Program-made: the position numbers and the translations under genes
Assembly (NCBI GenBank): GCA_026261815.1
Contig: JAMPIT010000566.1
Location: 31,025,001-31,089,000 of the forward strand
Length of the DNA: 64,000 nucleotides
Direction of reading: 5' to 3'
Source: Monarcha castaneiventris obscurior
Lineage: Eukaryota; Chordata; Aves; Passeriformes; Monarchidae
Notes under the pieces: model-generated
What the model saw: the letters and a program-made list of their open reading frames with translations, nothing else
Told to the model about the DNA's origin: nothing
Database searches by the model: none
Shown: positions 13,395-24,982 of the stretch, piece after piece
Layout of the letters: every line of letters begins with the position of its first letter
Position numbering within the stretch: position 1 is the stretch's first letter

Positions 13395-15535
13395 CATTGC
13401 TGCAGCAATGCCAGCAGTGTTTGTGATCCAGCCACCTCTACTTCTATTCTGGAGGAGCTTTTCCCCTCAGTGGGAGAGATCACATTTCTTTGTGATTTGG
13501 TTGGCCAGGGTGAGAGCTGTGGGAGAGCAGGTGGGTCTAGCTTGTTGGAAATGGGATGCCATTTAACTAACTGCTTTCAGCACATCCATTTCTATGGTGG
13601 CTGCCTTTTATGGTTAAGACTCACATATCTGCTATGCAGCTCAATGACCACAGCCACCACTTTTCCCTCCTGTTTTGCTTCTCTTCATCAACTTGGACAC
13701 GGCAGTTCCTGTCACCCACTGTAGTCTGGGGGTAAGGGCTGGTGCATTGTCCCATAAGTTCCCATGAGCCTGTCACCCCAACCTCACTGTACCATCTGTC
13801 CTTTCTCCTTCCCTGAAAGAAGCTGTGCCCAGTGATGCACTCCTGGAGTAAGGGCACTGGGGGTCTGAAGAGAGGAAAGAGCACTCCCTTGGAAGTGCTC
13901 AGCTGTCGTCAGACTTTCTCAGCTGAAGGATTTCTTCATGCAGGATTGCTGGGGAATAATTAAATAAAAGGAAATATTGTTTCTTTAGATGAAGAAATTG
14001 TATTTCTCACAGGTGTTTGTAAGATGCCTAAGTTCTGGAGGTGTAAGATCCTTTTAAAGACCTACTTTTCAAAAACAAGAATAATCCCCCTCTGAAAATC
14101 TGAGGTCCTCAGCTGGACAGAGGAAAACTTAGACATATGCTCATTGGGTTTAGTGGACTGGTTCGTACTGTTCATCCTGTGATATTTAATTGACAAAGAG
14201 TCTTTCTCTTGCTGTCACTTCTCTTTTTTTTGTGCATAAGGAGAAGAAAGCTTTGTTTCATTACAGCCCCCAAAGTTGTATTCTATTCTAAGAACCCCAG
14301 CCAAGTCAAAGAAAACAAAGCACAACTATGCCTATCCCTCCTTACACCAGCAGACGCTGACACATCATTAACATTAGGCTGGAATCACACATGATCCAGT
14401 CTGCATGAACATAATTTTCTGTGTTTGTTAAGGTTAATCTCAAGGCTTGTTTCAAGGTGAAGCTACACAGCTGTTTTAAAAATTGTCATTAAATCATTAC
14501 AGCCAGACCATGGGACTGCAATTTTCTCATTGATCCTCCCATGTCAGCAGCATCAACATGGATTGGCGTGTGGGAGCGTCACTGCTGTAGAACCCCCCTG
14601 TGTCCCCCCATTGCCTCTGGTAGCTCTCAACCAACAGCAACGTTTGTGGCTCAATAGCCAATCTGACAGAGGCAGCAGAACTGGGTGAGGCCGAGCAAGA
14701 CACACAGAGAAGGGTTGTGTGGGTTGTATGTGTTTGTGCATCTGTGTGCCTGTGAAGGGTGCAGCAGAAGAGGCACAGATTCACCTGCCAAGACTGCTGA
14801 GTTCCAGGACTTTCCCACCTGCTTCCATCAACTTTAAATACAATGGACGTTTATGATAATCCCCTGGGAATCTTCACCGTGATTCAGTGAGTAAGCTAAT
14901 ACATCTGTACTTCCCATTTTAAACTAATGGGCATTTAAATATTTAAATATATGCATACTTTACAAGGGCAATGTGGTTTTGAATACTCACACCTCTGTGT
15001 CCTTAATGGTAAGACATGTTTTGAAATGACTTAGTTAAACACTGAAAATAGTTTGACCTTTGAATTAAACTAATCTAAGCAGTGTTTCAACAAGCAGTAG
15101 CACAGACATTCTAGATAATTTATTGAAAATGCCATAGAGCTGCAGTTAACTTCAGAAGTTGAAGAGAGGAATCAGGCATTTTCTTTCCACAAAGAATGCT
15201 GACTCTCTCAGAAGTTTTAAGAATGTTTTAGTAAGCATGTATTTATGTCACAAATGGATTTGAAAGATCCTGAAAGTAATGAAGCAAATTCCCATTAAAC
15301 TGCATGGTATGCTTGCCTTTGAATAATGAACTCATACTGTAGATAAATTATTCAAGATTTCACTGTATTGTACGTATGTTGGGTCATAGGATAGGAAATG
15401 ATGTTTGTTTAAAGTCTGCCTCTCTGCATTTATTTGCTAAATGAGGTTATCCAATACTTGGGAGGGCTGGCAGTTGGTATGCCTGGATTCTGTTCCCAAT
15501 TCCACCAAAGACAATTCTCCAGCCAAAGTCATGTT

Positions 15536-15600
15536 AGGTTGGGGTTTTTTGTTTGGTTGGTTTGGTTTTGGTTTTCTTATATTGTTGTTGTTATTGTTTG
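15536..15600 (+). repeat. Low-complexity G/T tract
   Basis: Almost purine-C-free run of T3-6 blocks separated by G or GG, followed by TTG triplets. It shares a 20-base identical word with the tract at 57017-57036 (15539-15558 here), and similar tracts occur on the opposite strand at 17311-17352. Confidence 0.65.
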
Positions 15601-17310
15601 TTTTCTCTTTTTGAATATTTGGTATTTTTTCATCTCTAAAATGGATGTAAAACTAGAACTTAATGAATAACAGTGCATCAGGAGCATTAAATTTTGCATA
15701 ATCCGAATCTTCAAGAATTATAAAGCTTTGGACTCATCTGGTCCCTTTCTACTTGAATAGAATTGTCTCTTCCCATTGAACTGGACTACAGCTGAAATAA
15801 TTTTCTCTGGATCTTTCAGTAATGTAGCTTTTTTGTGCATTATTTAACTTGTTTTGCCTCTATTTATTTTCCACAAATGCGACAAAATAAAATAACCCCA
15901 AAGACATCTGTAAATTTTCATTAACCATATGATTGTCAGGTTTGTGTATCTATTCCTTCTGCATTGTTTTCTTTTCATTACTCTTTTTAAAGTTTAAAAT
16001 CGATGCTAGACATCTTTTTAAATAGGGACCTTGTCTTTGCAGGTTGCTAATGAAAAAGCTGGTATATTCTGGAGCATATTAAAATAAATTCCAGAATTCT
16101 GAATAGCTTCTTTATCAACAAAAGTCTGTTCTTTCTCCTTTCCGTGAACCCCGAGGCAGATGGGCCACTGCTGTGGGGCCAGCTCCCTCCCTTGTTCTGC
16201 ATGCAGCAGCTGAATACTGGAACTGGGCAGACTGCAAAAAGAGAGAACAGAGACACAAAAAAGATGGCAAATACAGAACCACATTCATAAATATTTTCCT
16301 TTCCCCACCTTCCCTCCTCCAAAGACAAGAAAACAAACACCAAGCCTGGAACAGGCAATGCTAGTGGAATACAAACTGACAGTCTCGGGAGCAGCAGAGG
16401 GATTGCTGCTTCAGCTCCATGCATGTGGGACCTGCTCTGGGCAATGCTGTTGCTCTTGGTCTTCCAGAGCCTCTGGATACTTTGCCTTTGAGGACTGCTG
16501 GGCTGCTATGTAAAGCAAGGCAACCACTGCCAGTTTAATGGGGCATAGAAACTGAAACCCTGCAGGAAGATTTGCTGAATAAATTGATGGAAAGATAGGT
16601 TCATCTTTCTATATGCTCTTTCACATTTCAGGGGGGATGAAGTGTGTTTGCAAATTCAGACTTTTCAGTAAGGGTTAAAGACACCCTAAGCCCAAGGACT
16701 GTACAATGGGTGCCATTATTGAAGTTCATACGCACTGGAATTAGGCTCAGCAGGCTTAGAACTGATCATTAATTTTTTTTTTCAAGTGGAATTCTTTGAA
16801 CATATTACATCAGAACAAAAGATGCTTGGAATGAGTGGGGAGTGCTTATGCAGGCTCTACCACAGAGGCATGAGAAAGAGGCAGAAGTCTCTGTTATGCA
16901 CATTCCCCTTATAGCATGAAGAAAGCTGCCAAGTCCTGAACAAGCATAAGGAATTAGAAAGCTTAAAAAGAAAGGAAATAGTCAGATACAGTCATTACAG
17001 TCTCAGTTCTTTGATTATCTGGATGAGGAGTGCCAGGGATACAGAGTGAATTAAATAAGGTTCTCCTATAGTCATCAAGCACCTGTATTATCTGCTGCAG
17101 AACCAGAATTCAGTCTTACATAGGCTGTTTTTTTCCAGAGAGCTGAGCTATCCCCCAAAGTCAGTAATACAGCTCCTCAACTGCTAGTGGTGTGCCCACA
17201 AAGCTTGATTAGGCATATGCTCCTTGATATAAATGTCTGAGTCTTCATCTCTGTGAAAGCCATCTCTATAAACAACTCTGTTTCACTGTGTTCAGAATGG
17301 AGAGAAGCAA

Positions 17311-17352
17311 GAAAAACCAAACCCCACCAAACCAAAAAAAAAACCCCAAAGA
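17311..17352 (-). repeat. Low-complexity A/C tract (G/T on the minus strand)
   Basis: A run of A blocks interrupted by CC and CCCC, the reverse-complement style of the G/T tracts at 15.5 and 57.0 kb. It contains a 10-A run between C-rich blocks. Confidence 0.6.
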
Positions 17353-19569
17353 AAGCAATATATCTCATCATCTTACCTGCAACTGTTGAGAAGTGAGGGT
17401 TATGCCTGTATGTTGGGGTGTTCTTCTGATTCTGTTTCTGACACACTCTTCTCTGAATGCCCATCAAGCTCACTATGAAATGAACTTGCAGGATTTTAAC
17501 CAGAGGAATCAGCTTACTGTAACACAGTGTTTGTGGTTTCTGTGATTTGGCAGAATAAACATCTCCCCTATGCAGCTGCACAGTGCTGTCCCCAGAGCAC
17601 CACTCCTGATACATGAAGCTTCACAAGAACAGGTGTCCCACCACAGACATGCCTGGAAGATGAAAATGTCTGGCAGTGATGGCCTGAGACAAACAGGCTT
17701 TAGGAGCCAATTCTCAAAAACTTGACAGAAAAGGCTCATAATGTAAAGGATTCCGAACACAGTAATTTGTACTGCTCATTGTTAAACTTTCAAATTACAA
17801 AAAAGGCAGGTATTTCCTAATTTGAATCTCTTTGTCTTTATAACATTAAAGTGGTACCTTTCCCAATAAAGAGAGAAAAATAATTTACTAGCTCTCATAG
17901 TGGTTCATCAAACTAAACAGTTTTGTGTTTAACCATGTACAGACAATGTGAGCAGCTAATGATGCATTTATTAACTCAACAGTCAGAATCTCTTCCTACA
18001 CAAAGGATTTCCCAGGACCAAGACCCCTCCTAAGAGATCCCAAGAAGTGTTTGCATTAGCAGTTTAGTTCAGATCAGGAATGTACTCAGGAAGCAAATAT
18101 TCTGCTCTGTTTACTGTACTTGCATTGTCAGTGTGAAGTGGTCTTGGAGCACACAAACTGGATGCCCCTGTGCTGAACCAAGTAGATGGGGTCCAGCAAG
18201 GCATCTGCTACACACAACCACTCAGCATCCTGTGTGGGGCCCAGACGAGAGATACTCCAAAGCAATATCCCTAAAATGTGTACAGGTTGGCCCTCAGGTG
18301 CTCTGTACCCACAATTTCACTCCACAGATCCACTCCAATTACATTGTGCTACTTGCTAATACAGAGATGCCCTAGACTTCTAAAGGGGACAGTCAAAATC
18401 AGACTGGCACTGAGCCAGATCAGCTATTAGCTTGCCGGCCTTTGCAGCAGTTAGCATTGAGATTATGGAGAGGTGCCGAGCAGGAAATCTATGACTGCAG
18501 TGTGGGTGGTGTTTAAAGCAGATTTTAGCTTTAGGTTAGATGAGGGTTTCCAAAAGAGTGGTCTTAGGGACTTTTTTTTGCTTCTAGATAAGATGTGTTG
18601 TTCTCTCTTGGTTTGTTTTTTTCACGCTATGCTCATCATCATTATGTGGAAGGTTGTGTCAGGATAGAGCAAGTTCTAGCCAATGCCAACAAAAAACAGC
18701 AGTAAAACCCACTGTCACAAGCCATCCACTTTGAAACAAAGGCAAGGTAGAGCAAGTGTTACAAACCCTGTCAGAGAGATCATCTGGGTGATGTAACTGG
18801 ATCTGTGACCTTCCTTAACTCAAAGGGGATCTTTTCTGCTCAATAGGCCACTGAAATAGCTGACTTCTGGCTAGATTTAAATAAGCCACTTGTAAATAAT
18901 TTTGTCATGTGTACTGGGAGGGAACAAATTTGGCTGCAATTGATTTTGTTCCTGTACTTTCACAGCATTTTGCCACAAGCCCTCAGTATTGACAATCTTC
19001 CCAGACCTACAGTGAATTCACAGTGGCTGCCCTAAATATCTCATGCCTGCTATTTTCTCTTTTCCTACATGTTCATGTTGAATAAACATTGAAACCATTT
19101 CTGTCCTTGAAATATTTGCATACTGTGGTAAAGTCTCCAAAAAGGCAAACGGATAAAATTGTTCTGTGATCAAGTCTGTAAGTGATACTTTACTGAGAAG
19201 GTACAGATGGGAACAGCAACCATCTCACTGTTAATCTGAGTTGTGCTATGTTTGCATCTACTGTAAACCTTACATTCATTTTAAAGGGTGGGATATTGAG
19301 ATTATGGAATACTTTGCTTCAGTCAGCTGTTCCAGTTTAGCTAAGAGTAGTGTAAGTGATTATGGCTATCATCTCACACTAGACCTTTGTCCTGTTTTTG
19401 TGGAAGGATGGGTGCCCTCAGACATGGGGCACTGAAGTCTTGTTGGACAGGAAAACAGTGGTGGTCTTTGAGATGGTGACCCACAGCAGAAAGTAAATCG
19501 TTATGACAAATGCTACTCTCTTGAAAAAGGCAGCCTTGGCAGAAGGTCACCTGGCAATGTGTTCAGTGT

Positions 19570-19637
19570 TGGCTCTGCTTTAAGCAGAAGGCTGGAAGAG
19601 AGACTTACAGAAGTCCCTTCCACTCTGAATGACTCTG
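19570..19637 (+). mobile_element. CR1 LINE, 3' tail remnant
   Basis: The order 'ctgctttaagcagaaggctgga..', then 'agaagtcccttccactctgaatgactctgtgatga', is that of one CR1 subfamily end (ctgctttgagcaggaggttgga .. aggtcccttccaacctgaatgattctgtgat). It is diverged, with no coding part left. The subfamily tail differs from that at 42.4 kb, so several CR1 subfamilies are present in the window. Confidence 0.65.
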
Positions 19638-21380
19638 TGATGATGTTAACAGACAGTGGGGAGGAAATATGCGAGAAGTAGCTTATGAAAAATAAGTTAA
19701 GGTGCCTCTCAGAAGTCCTAGACCTTAAACGTAAACAAAATACTGATGTTGATGAAATCAACAGAGCTGCAGGCAATGACAGTACAAGCGTGAAAGATTG
19801 TATTAGGGAATCAGATACATGGTTAAATTGGCAATAGCACATTTGTCTCCCTCCTCTTTGATGTCCTTCCTTCCACCTTAATACCCAAACTTGCGAGTGG
19901 CACTGTCTGTAGTGGCAACTTCAGTCTTGACAAAGTTGATAAACTGAAAAAGCATTTTTTGTTCTGTACTGAGACTGGCCAGCTCTTTTTTGGTCTTTCA
20001 AACTGGGAGACCCAACTGAAACACAGCTTTCAGTGGTCCTGACAGTTTAAATACACTTAGCTGGTGCAGCTGCAGACAAACATCCCCAGATTGTTCAGTT
20101 TCAGTTTGCAATAAAATCTCAGTATCAAGATAGCTCAGGCTTGCAAGGGTCTGTGTGTGGCAGGGCAGAGCTTAGTGTGGGCTGAGACATCCTGGTCTTC
20201 AGCATGACAAACTAGAGCTCCCTCAGAGCTCGGGGTAACTCTCCTCTGCAATCCATCATGAAAACCTGTTCTTGCACATTTCGATTCAATAGCAGGTAGA
20301 AAATTTTTTGTAAATAGTTGTCTGGCACCTGCCTGCACCATGAGTCACCTTTGATAATTCACCTCTTTGAGCCCTGTTTTCAGAGATATTCATTGCTCAT
20401 GCTTCCACTGACAGCGTGTCTGGAACAGAGGGCCCTTACCTGCAGCTCTACTAATCAAGCATCAGATGTTTCTAGCAGAATTGGTGGTCATTTCAGAGAG
20501 TTCTTGAGTATGTTTCTGTGATTTCATGGTGAGTTTTACTGCAGAGCTGCTGAGAAAGAAAAATACTCATTTGCATGCTGCAAAGCATAGGCAAGGAGCC
20601 AGATCTGTGCTATTACAATATCTGATCTCTGTAAGGCAAACATCCTTTTGAAAGGAGCTAATGTTTCTGTCTATTCAATTCTGATTCACAGTTCAGCACT
20701 TTCCTCATTCAAACACCCTGGGGAAGAGTTAACTGTATTTTTCTCTTCTCCTTTTGTCTTTATTCCTGGATTAAGTGAAGAAATTATTGGTTCATGTTAC
20801 AGTGCTTTTTTCCCCTTGCAGTAAATCATATGCAGTATTTTTTGCTATTGGTATGCTGCATGTCACGTACACCCTGTTCATGTCACACTGAAATAGTTAA
20901 TTGTTTGCATGACAAACATTCAGGTTGTATCCTATGAGTTGCCCCATGGGGGTATGGGTTGTTAACTAATGCATACAGTGCACATATCTTTGAATGAGCT
21001 TTTCACCAAAAACAATAAATTGCTATAAAACACTTATTAACAAATGTTATTGATTATTTTTCCCTTCTGTTTATGAAGAAAAATCATAATATTTAATATA
21101 GTCATTAGTAGAATCTCAGCAGTAGTTTCTTATCTGCTGTTCACTTGCTGCCTATGCTTCACAAACACTTCCCAAAAATCAAATGACAAGAATCACAAGC
21201 TGTAATATCGTCTTTCTGAGGGGACATGACTGACTATTACAAGAACCTTTAATTCTGTGAATACAAACTTTAAAATTATTTTTCTATAAATACCATGCAA
21301 AATTCAATTCATATTTATCACTTGTATTCCTGCCAGGAAATTTAATTGCTGTTCACAGAGAGTAAGTATGGAGAAAAAAT

Positions 21381-21436
21381 TTCATTTAAATATTTAAACG
21401 TTTAAACATTTAAACACTTCAACATTTAAACATTTC
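21381..21436. repeat. Degenerate tandem repeat, unit close to TTTAAACA
   Basis: Six or so imperfect copies of an 8-9 base unit (ATTTAAATA, TTTAAACG, TTTAAACA, TTTAAACAC, ATTTAAACA) follow one another. Because TTTAAA is self-complementary the array can also fold on itself. It is probably an ordinary decayed minisatellite. Confidence 0.7.
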
Positions 21437-22028
21437 CTACATATGCTTTATCTGTGAAAAAAAAATCCAAACAAAACAAGCCTAGGCCAAACCCACAAAA
21501 CTTTTATGATAGGAAGCACTTTGCATTTATCACCACAAAAGCTAGTCCTGTCTTTCTCATCAGTCAGTCTGCTTATGCTTTCTCTAACACAGCAGTTGCC
21601 CTCTACCTACACCTGCAGTGTCCGTATGGACCCCTTGCCTTTCCAGATGAATAGGCACAGGAGCTAATTATTCTTGAGATGATCCTCCGTGTAAAGTCTG
21701 GGGAGCATTTCAGAAGCACAGCACAAGCCTCTCCCTGCTGAACCAACATTCCCAGCATGCTGAAATGCTGAATAAATAACTTCCCTCCGAAATCAATGCA
21801 TGGTATATACTGCTCCTTCATTTAAATAACATCTTTTTTATCTCAGGGCTTCGGGGTTAGAGCTGTGTAATGTGAAGGCAACTTATCCCTGCATGGTTTC
21901 AGGCTTCAATTGCAACCCAGTCTATTCAGGAATCTTTTTCTTCCAAATACTTCTGCTTGGTGCCACCGTGGCTTTACTGACAAATTCTCTGCTCTGTGAG
22001 TGACAGCCCACAGCAGCACCAGGTATGA

Positions 22029-22220
22029 ACTCAAGTTCCAGCCAGTCCATCCTTCCAAGGGGAGGCCAAAGGCCCCGCTGGTGCCCCAGAGCCCTCCTGC
22101 CACAAGCCCCTGGTGGTGCAGCGCCTGCTGAAGGAGCACCACGCTCAGCCCGGGGAGGATAGGGTTAAGGAGGCTCTGAGCTCCCGGTCTGCGGCTCAGA
22201 GCAAAGGCATCCCAGCCTGA
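22029..22220 (+). other. G+C-rich open frame, possible lost or unannotated exon
   Basis: A 63-codon open frame runs from just after a TGA (22026-22028) to a TGA at 22218-22220 with no ATG. Its second half reads like a soluble charged helix (PLVVQRLLKEHHAQPGEDRV and onward, then Ser/Ala-rich, ending KGIPA). The segment is clearly richer in G+C than its flanks. A minus-strand frame of 112 codons (21906-22244) overlaps it, so openness alone is weak evidence. I do not recognise the peptide, and no clear acceptor is visible upstream. It could be a pseudo-exon, a lineage-specific exon or plain composition. Confidence 0.15.
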
Positions 22221-24569
22221 GTGGTTTGCCTGTTCTAACCCCACTCTCAGTCCTGCTGCAGGGGGCTGTACAACAGCCCCACAAGCTCAGCTTCCCAGGG
22301 TTGGAGCTTCCAGATTAAAAGCTTCAGCAGTTCTTTTGCGGAGCTACAGCAAGAGCCTTTTGCAGGAGGCACAGCTGCTTCTATATACCTGTGGTTCCAC
22401 AGACACATGTTAGCAAAGACGTCAGAGTTTCACAGCTTGCCTGGGGTTTTTCTAAGATCCTGCCATCAGTCCCTGGGATCTGAAGTGGGGGCAACGGGCT
22501 GCATTTCATTACGTGTTTGTATTTCAAATGAGACTTAGTTTTCTTTTACCTCAACAGTACAGCATTAATGTTTTGTTAACGCTGATATATTGAAGCTGGA
22601 ACAGCACAGCTCAATGGATGCTAATGAGCTTTAAACAAATGGAAAAGACATATGAGTCCTCGCCTAGTTCCAGCCTTGGCCAGCTGCACCAGGTAGCAGG
22701 GGAGGCTGCTTGTGGGATACAAATGAATAGCATCAGTCCTCTCCAGAGAAATTGCTCGACAGCCCTGCGTATACTGACACAGGAAAATATCTCTCCAGCT
22801 GTCAATCCTTCAGCCTCCTACAAGAGGAAGAAATTGCTGTAGTTTGTTGTGACTACATATCAGTTTAACTGGTTTTTATAATCAAATATTTTACCCACAT
22901 AGAAAATAAATTTCAACAGTCAAGTATAAGAACAAATTGAAAAAATACACGTGGGACTAGGAAAACTGTATATTTTTCTGTAAAATCATAAGCAAAAGCA
23001 GGGAGAAAAATCTCATGCTTTTTTAATTTTGAGAGTTGCTATTTATTTATTTTTAAATAGTTAAGGTTGCTTTGAAAGGACACCTTCAAACATAAGGAAG
23101 GAATGCATTTTTTTCAGGATTTGCAATTTTATTCCTTGCTAAAGGTAATGAACTTTTCTTCTGTGCAACATATTGACCTAGTCAGGAAGAGAATTAAAAA
23201 AAAAATCAGCAGCATTGAGCAGTCAGTGTATTTCTGAGCATCTCTATGGGAGGAAACATTTCTTATAAATTGGTATTCCTCAACTCTAAGAAGCTTTCTC
23301 TCAGATTCATATGGGTCAAAAAAGTTCCTCTCATGAAAACAATTTAGAAATTCAAAGGTAATCCAATTCTAGGCTCTCTGCCATCCAGGTGCTTGTACCC
23401 AGCAGGAAAAAAAAAATATCTCCTTAATCCTTTTTTGTTTTTATAATTACTTGTTTTTCCTCTTCCCAGCAGTTCTTCTGTCGAGCACAAAAGTTACCAC
23501 ATCCAATTATACCTTTTTGTCCTTGCATATAAAATCTTCATGTCTCCTCAGTTATATATTAACACAAGATTAATCACTTGATTAATCTCAGGCTTTTTTC
23601 TCATCCGGCACAGTGACAGCCACCAGCCATTTGGTGGCATGTTCTTAGGTTTTTGTGCAGCCAATGTATGTATGTGACTGCATGGGGGAAAAAGAGGGTG
23701 AGCTAGAGAGAAAGAAAGAACAAGAACACCAGTATCACATTTAGTGTGGTAAATGCCATGGCATTTTGGAGACACCAGCTTCCACATGTGATCATCTAAT
23801 AGCTTCTGGTCCATGTTGTTGTGTATTTCATTGTTTATGTAAGAGAGGCTGACAGGAAGGGCACTTCTTGGCAGTTAATGATCACTGTCATTGACCAAGC
23901 CAATCAGTCAGTAACTGGAAATATCTGACCTTTATGGCTTCCTTCATTTGATGAGTCTCTTTAATCATATATTTTTTTAACCTTTCCTCTTGGATCTGAA
24001 ACTGTGTGCTTTGATATTAATGCAACGTGCCATTATAGAATGAAGAAATTTTTCTTTCTCAGGCAGTTCCTGACAGTTACTGTAACTAAAGCGAAAGCAA
24101 GATTTGGCTCTGAAAGCTCCACCATATTTACACCATCTTCTATAGTTTTCCTTCCTTTACCTTTGCTGGAGTTGCTATCACTTTGTACTGTCCATTGCAT
24201 TTTATCTTCAGAGTTCATTTCAGAAAAAGCCCAGAATTTGTCAATGATTGTTTGCTTAAGGTCTGCTATAGTATGAGTATTTTAACCTAGGGCATTAAAA
24301 GGTTTCCAAAATTTACTTTCTCTGAGAAAAATACACTGTTTGATGAAGACTGTATCCTTTCTTTGGGAAAAGTTTATGAACAAAATTTTAGTTTTTGGAG
24401 TACTTGGCATTTATTTGTGAATTCAAATGTTGGCATGAACAGCAGTCAATTTACTAGAATGTGTCATATTCACAAAGTTCTTAAAAGAACTTCGCTTTCA
24501 AAACCATCATGTGAGTAGTTGCATTTATTACAGTAAATACTTATATACTTCTGGCCAGGGAGAAACATT

Positions 24570-24982
24570 CTGAACACAAGCCCTATGAGGAATGACTGAG
24601 GGAGCTGGGGTTGTTTAGCCTGGAGAAAAGAAGACTCAGAGGTGACCTTATCACTCTCTACAACTGCCTGAAAGGTGGTTGTAGTCAGGTGAGGGTTGGT
24701 CTCTTTTTCCAGGAAACAACTGACAGAACAACAGGGCACAGTCTCAAGCTACGCCAAGGGAAATTTACGTTGGATGTTAGGAAGAGATTTTTACTGAAAG
24801 AGTGATAAAGTTTTGGAATCATCTGCCCGGGGAGGTGGTGGAGTCACTGTCCCTGGGTGTGTTTAAAAAAGATTGGATGTGGCACTCAGTGCCATGGTTT
24901 TGTTGAGGTGGTGTTAGGGCATGGAATGGACCTGGTGAATTTGAAGGTCTCTTCCAACCCAGTGATTCTGTGATTCTGTGAT
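24570..24982 (+). mobile_element. CR1 LINE, 5'-truncated copy (ORF2 C-terminus and 3' UTR)
   Basis: CR1 is the dominant avian non-LTR retrotransposon. It copies itself by target-primed reverse transcription and is usually 5'-truncated. This copy starts in the last part of ORF2: the frame around 24611-24805 shows the typical [16 protein letters not shown] block, then a DRT..G..L..R.G.F.LDVRK-type block. The short 3' UTR follows with 'ggaggtggtggagtcac' and the terminal double repeat GATTCTGTGATTCTGTGAT at about 24964-24982. An in-frame stop occurs soon after the conserved HWN-like region, so it is dead. The well-kept tail suggests moderate age. Confidence 0.92.

Larger units (their letters stand above)
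13395..19569. other. Intergenic sequence, no gene recognised
   Basis: This is A+T-rich unique sequence. It contains a G/T-only tract at 15536-15600, its reverse-complement type (A/C) at 17311-17352, and a short palindrome ATTTAAATATTTAAAT at 14934-14949. Minus-strand open frames of 125 codons (16047-16424) and 145 codons (17177-17614) have no recognisable domain or splice context. I regard them as chance. Confidence 0.55.
19638..24569. other. Intergenic sequence, no confirmed gene
   Basis: Mainly unique A+T-rich DNA, with a degenerate tandem repeat at 21381-21436 and a locally G+C-rich segment at about 21.95-22.5 kb that contains an open frame described separately. No RNA gene or further CR1 was seen. 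Confidence 0.5.

Noticed and set aside
16047..16424. 125-codon minus-strand frame
   Set aside because: Cys/Phe/Leu-rich translation of a T-rich complement, with overlapping shorter frames in other registers. It looks like noise.
17177..17614. 145-codon minus-strand frame with a hydrophobic stretch
   Set aside because: The hydrophobic part comes from the A/C low-complexity tract (G/T on that strand). No homolog or promoter is recognised.
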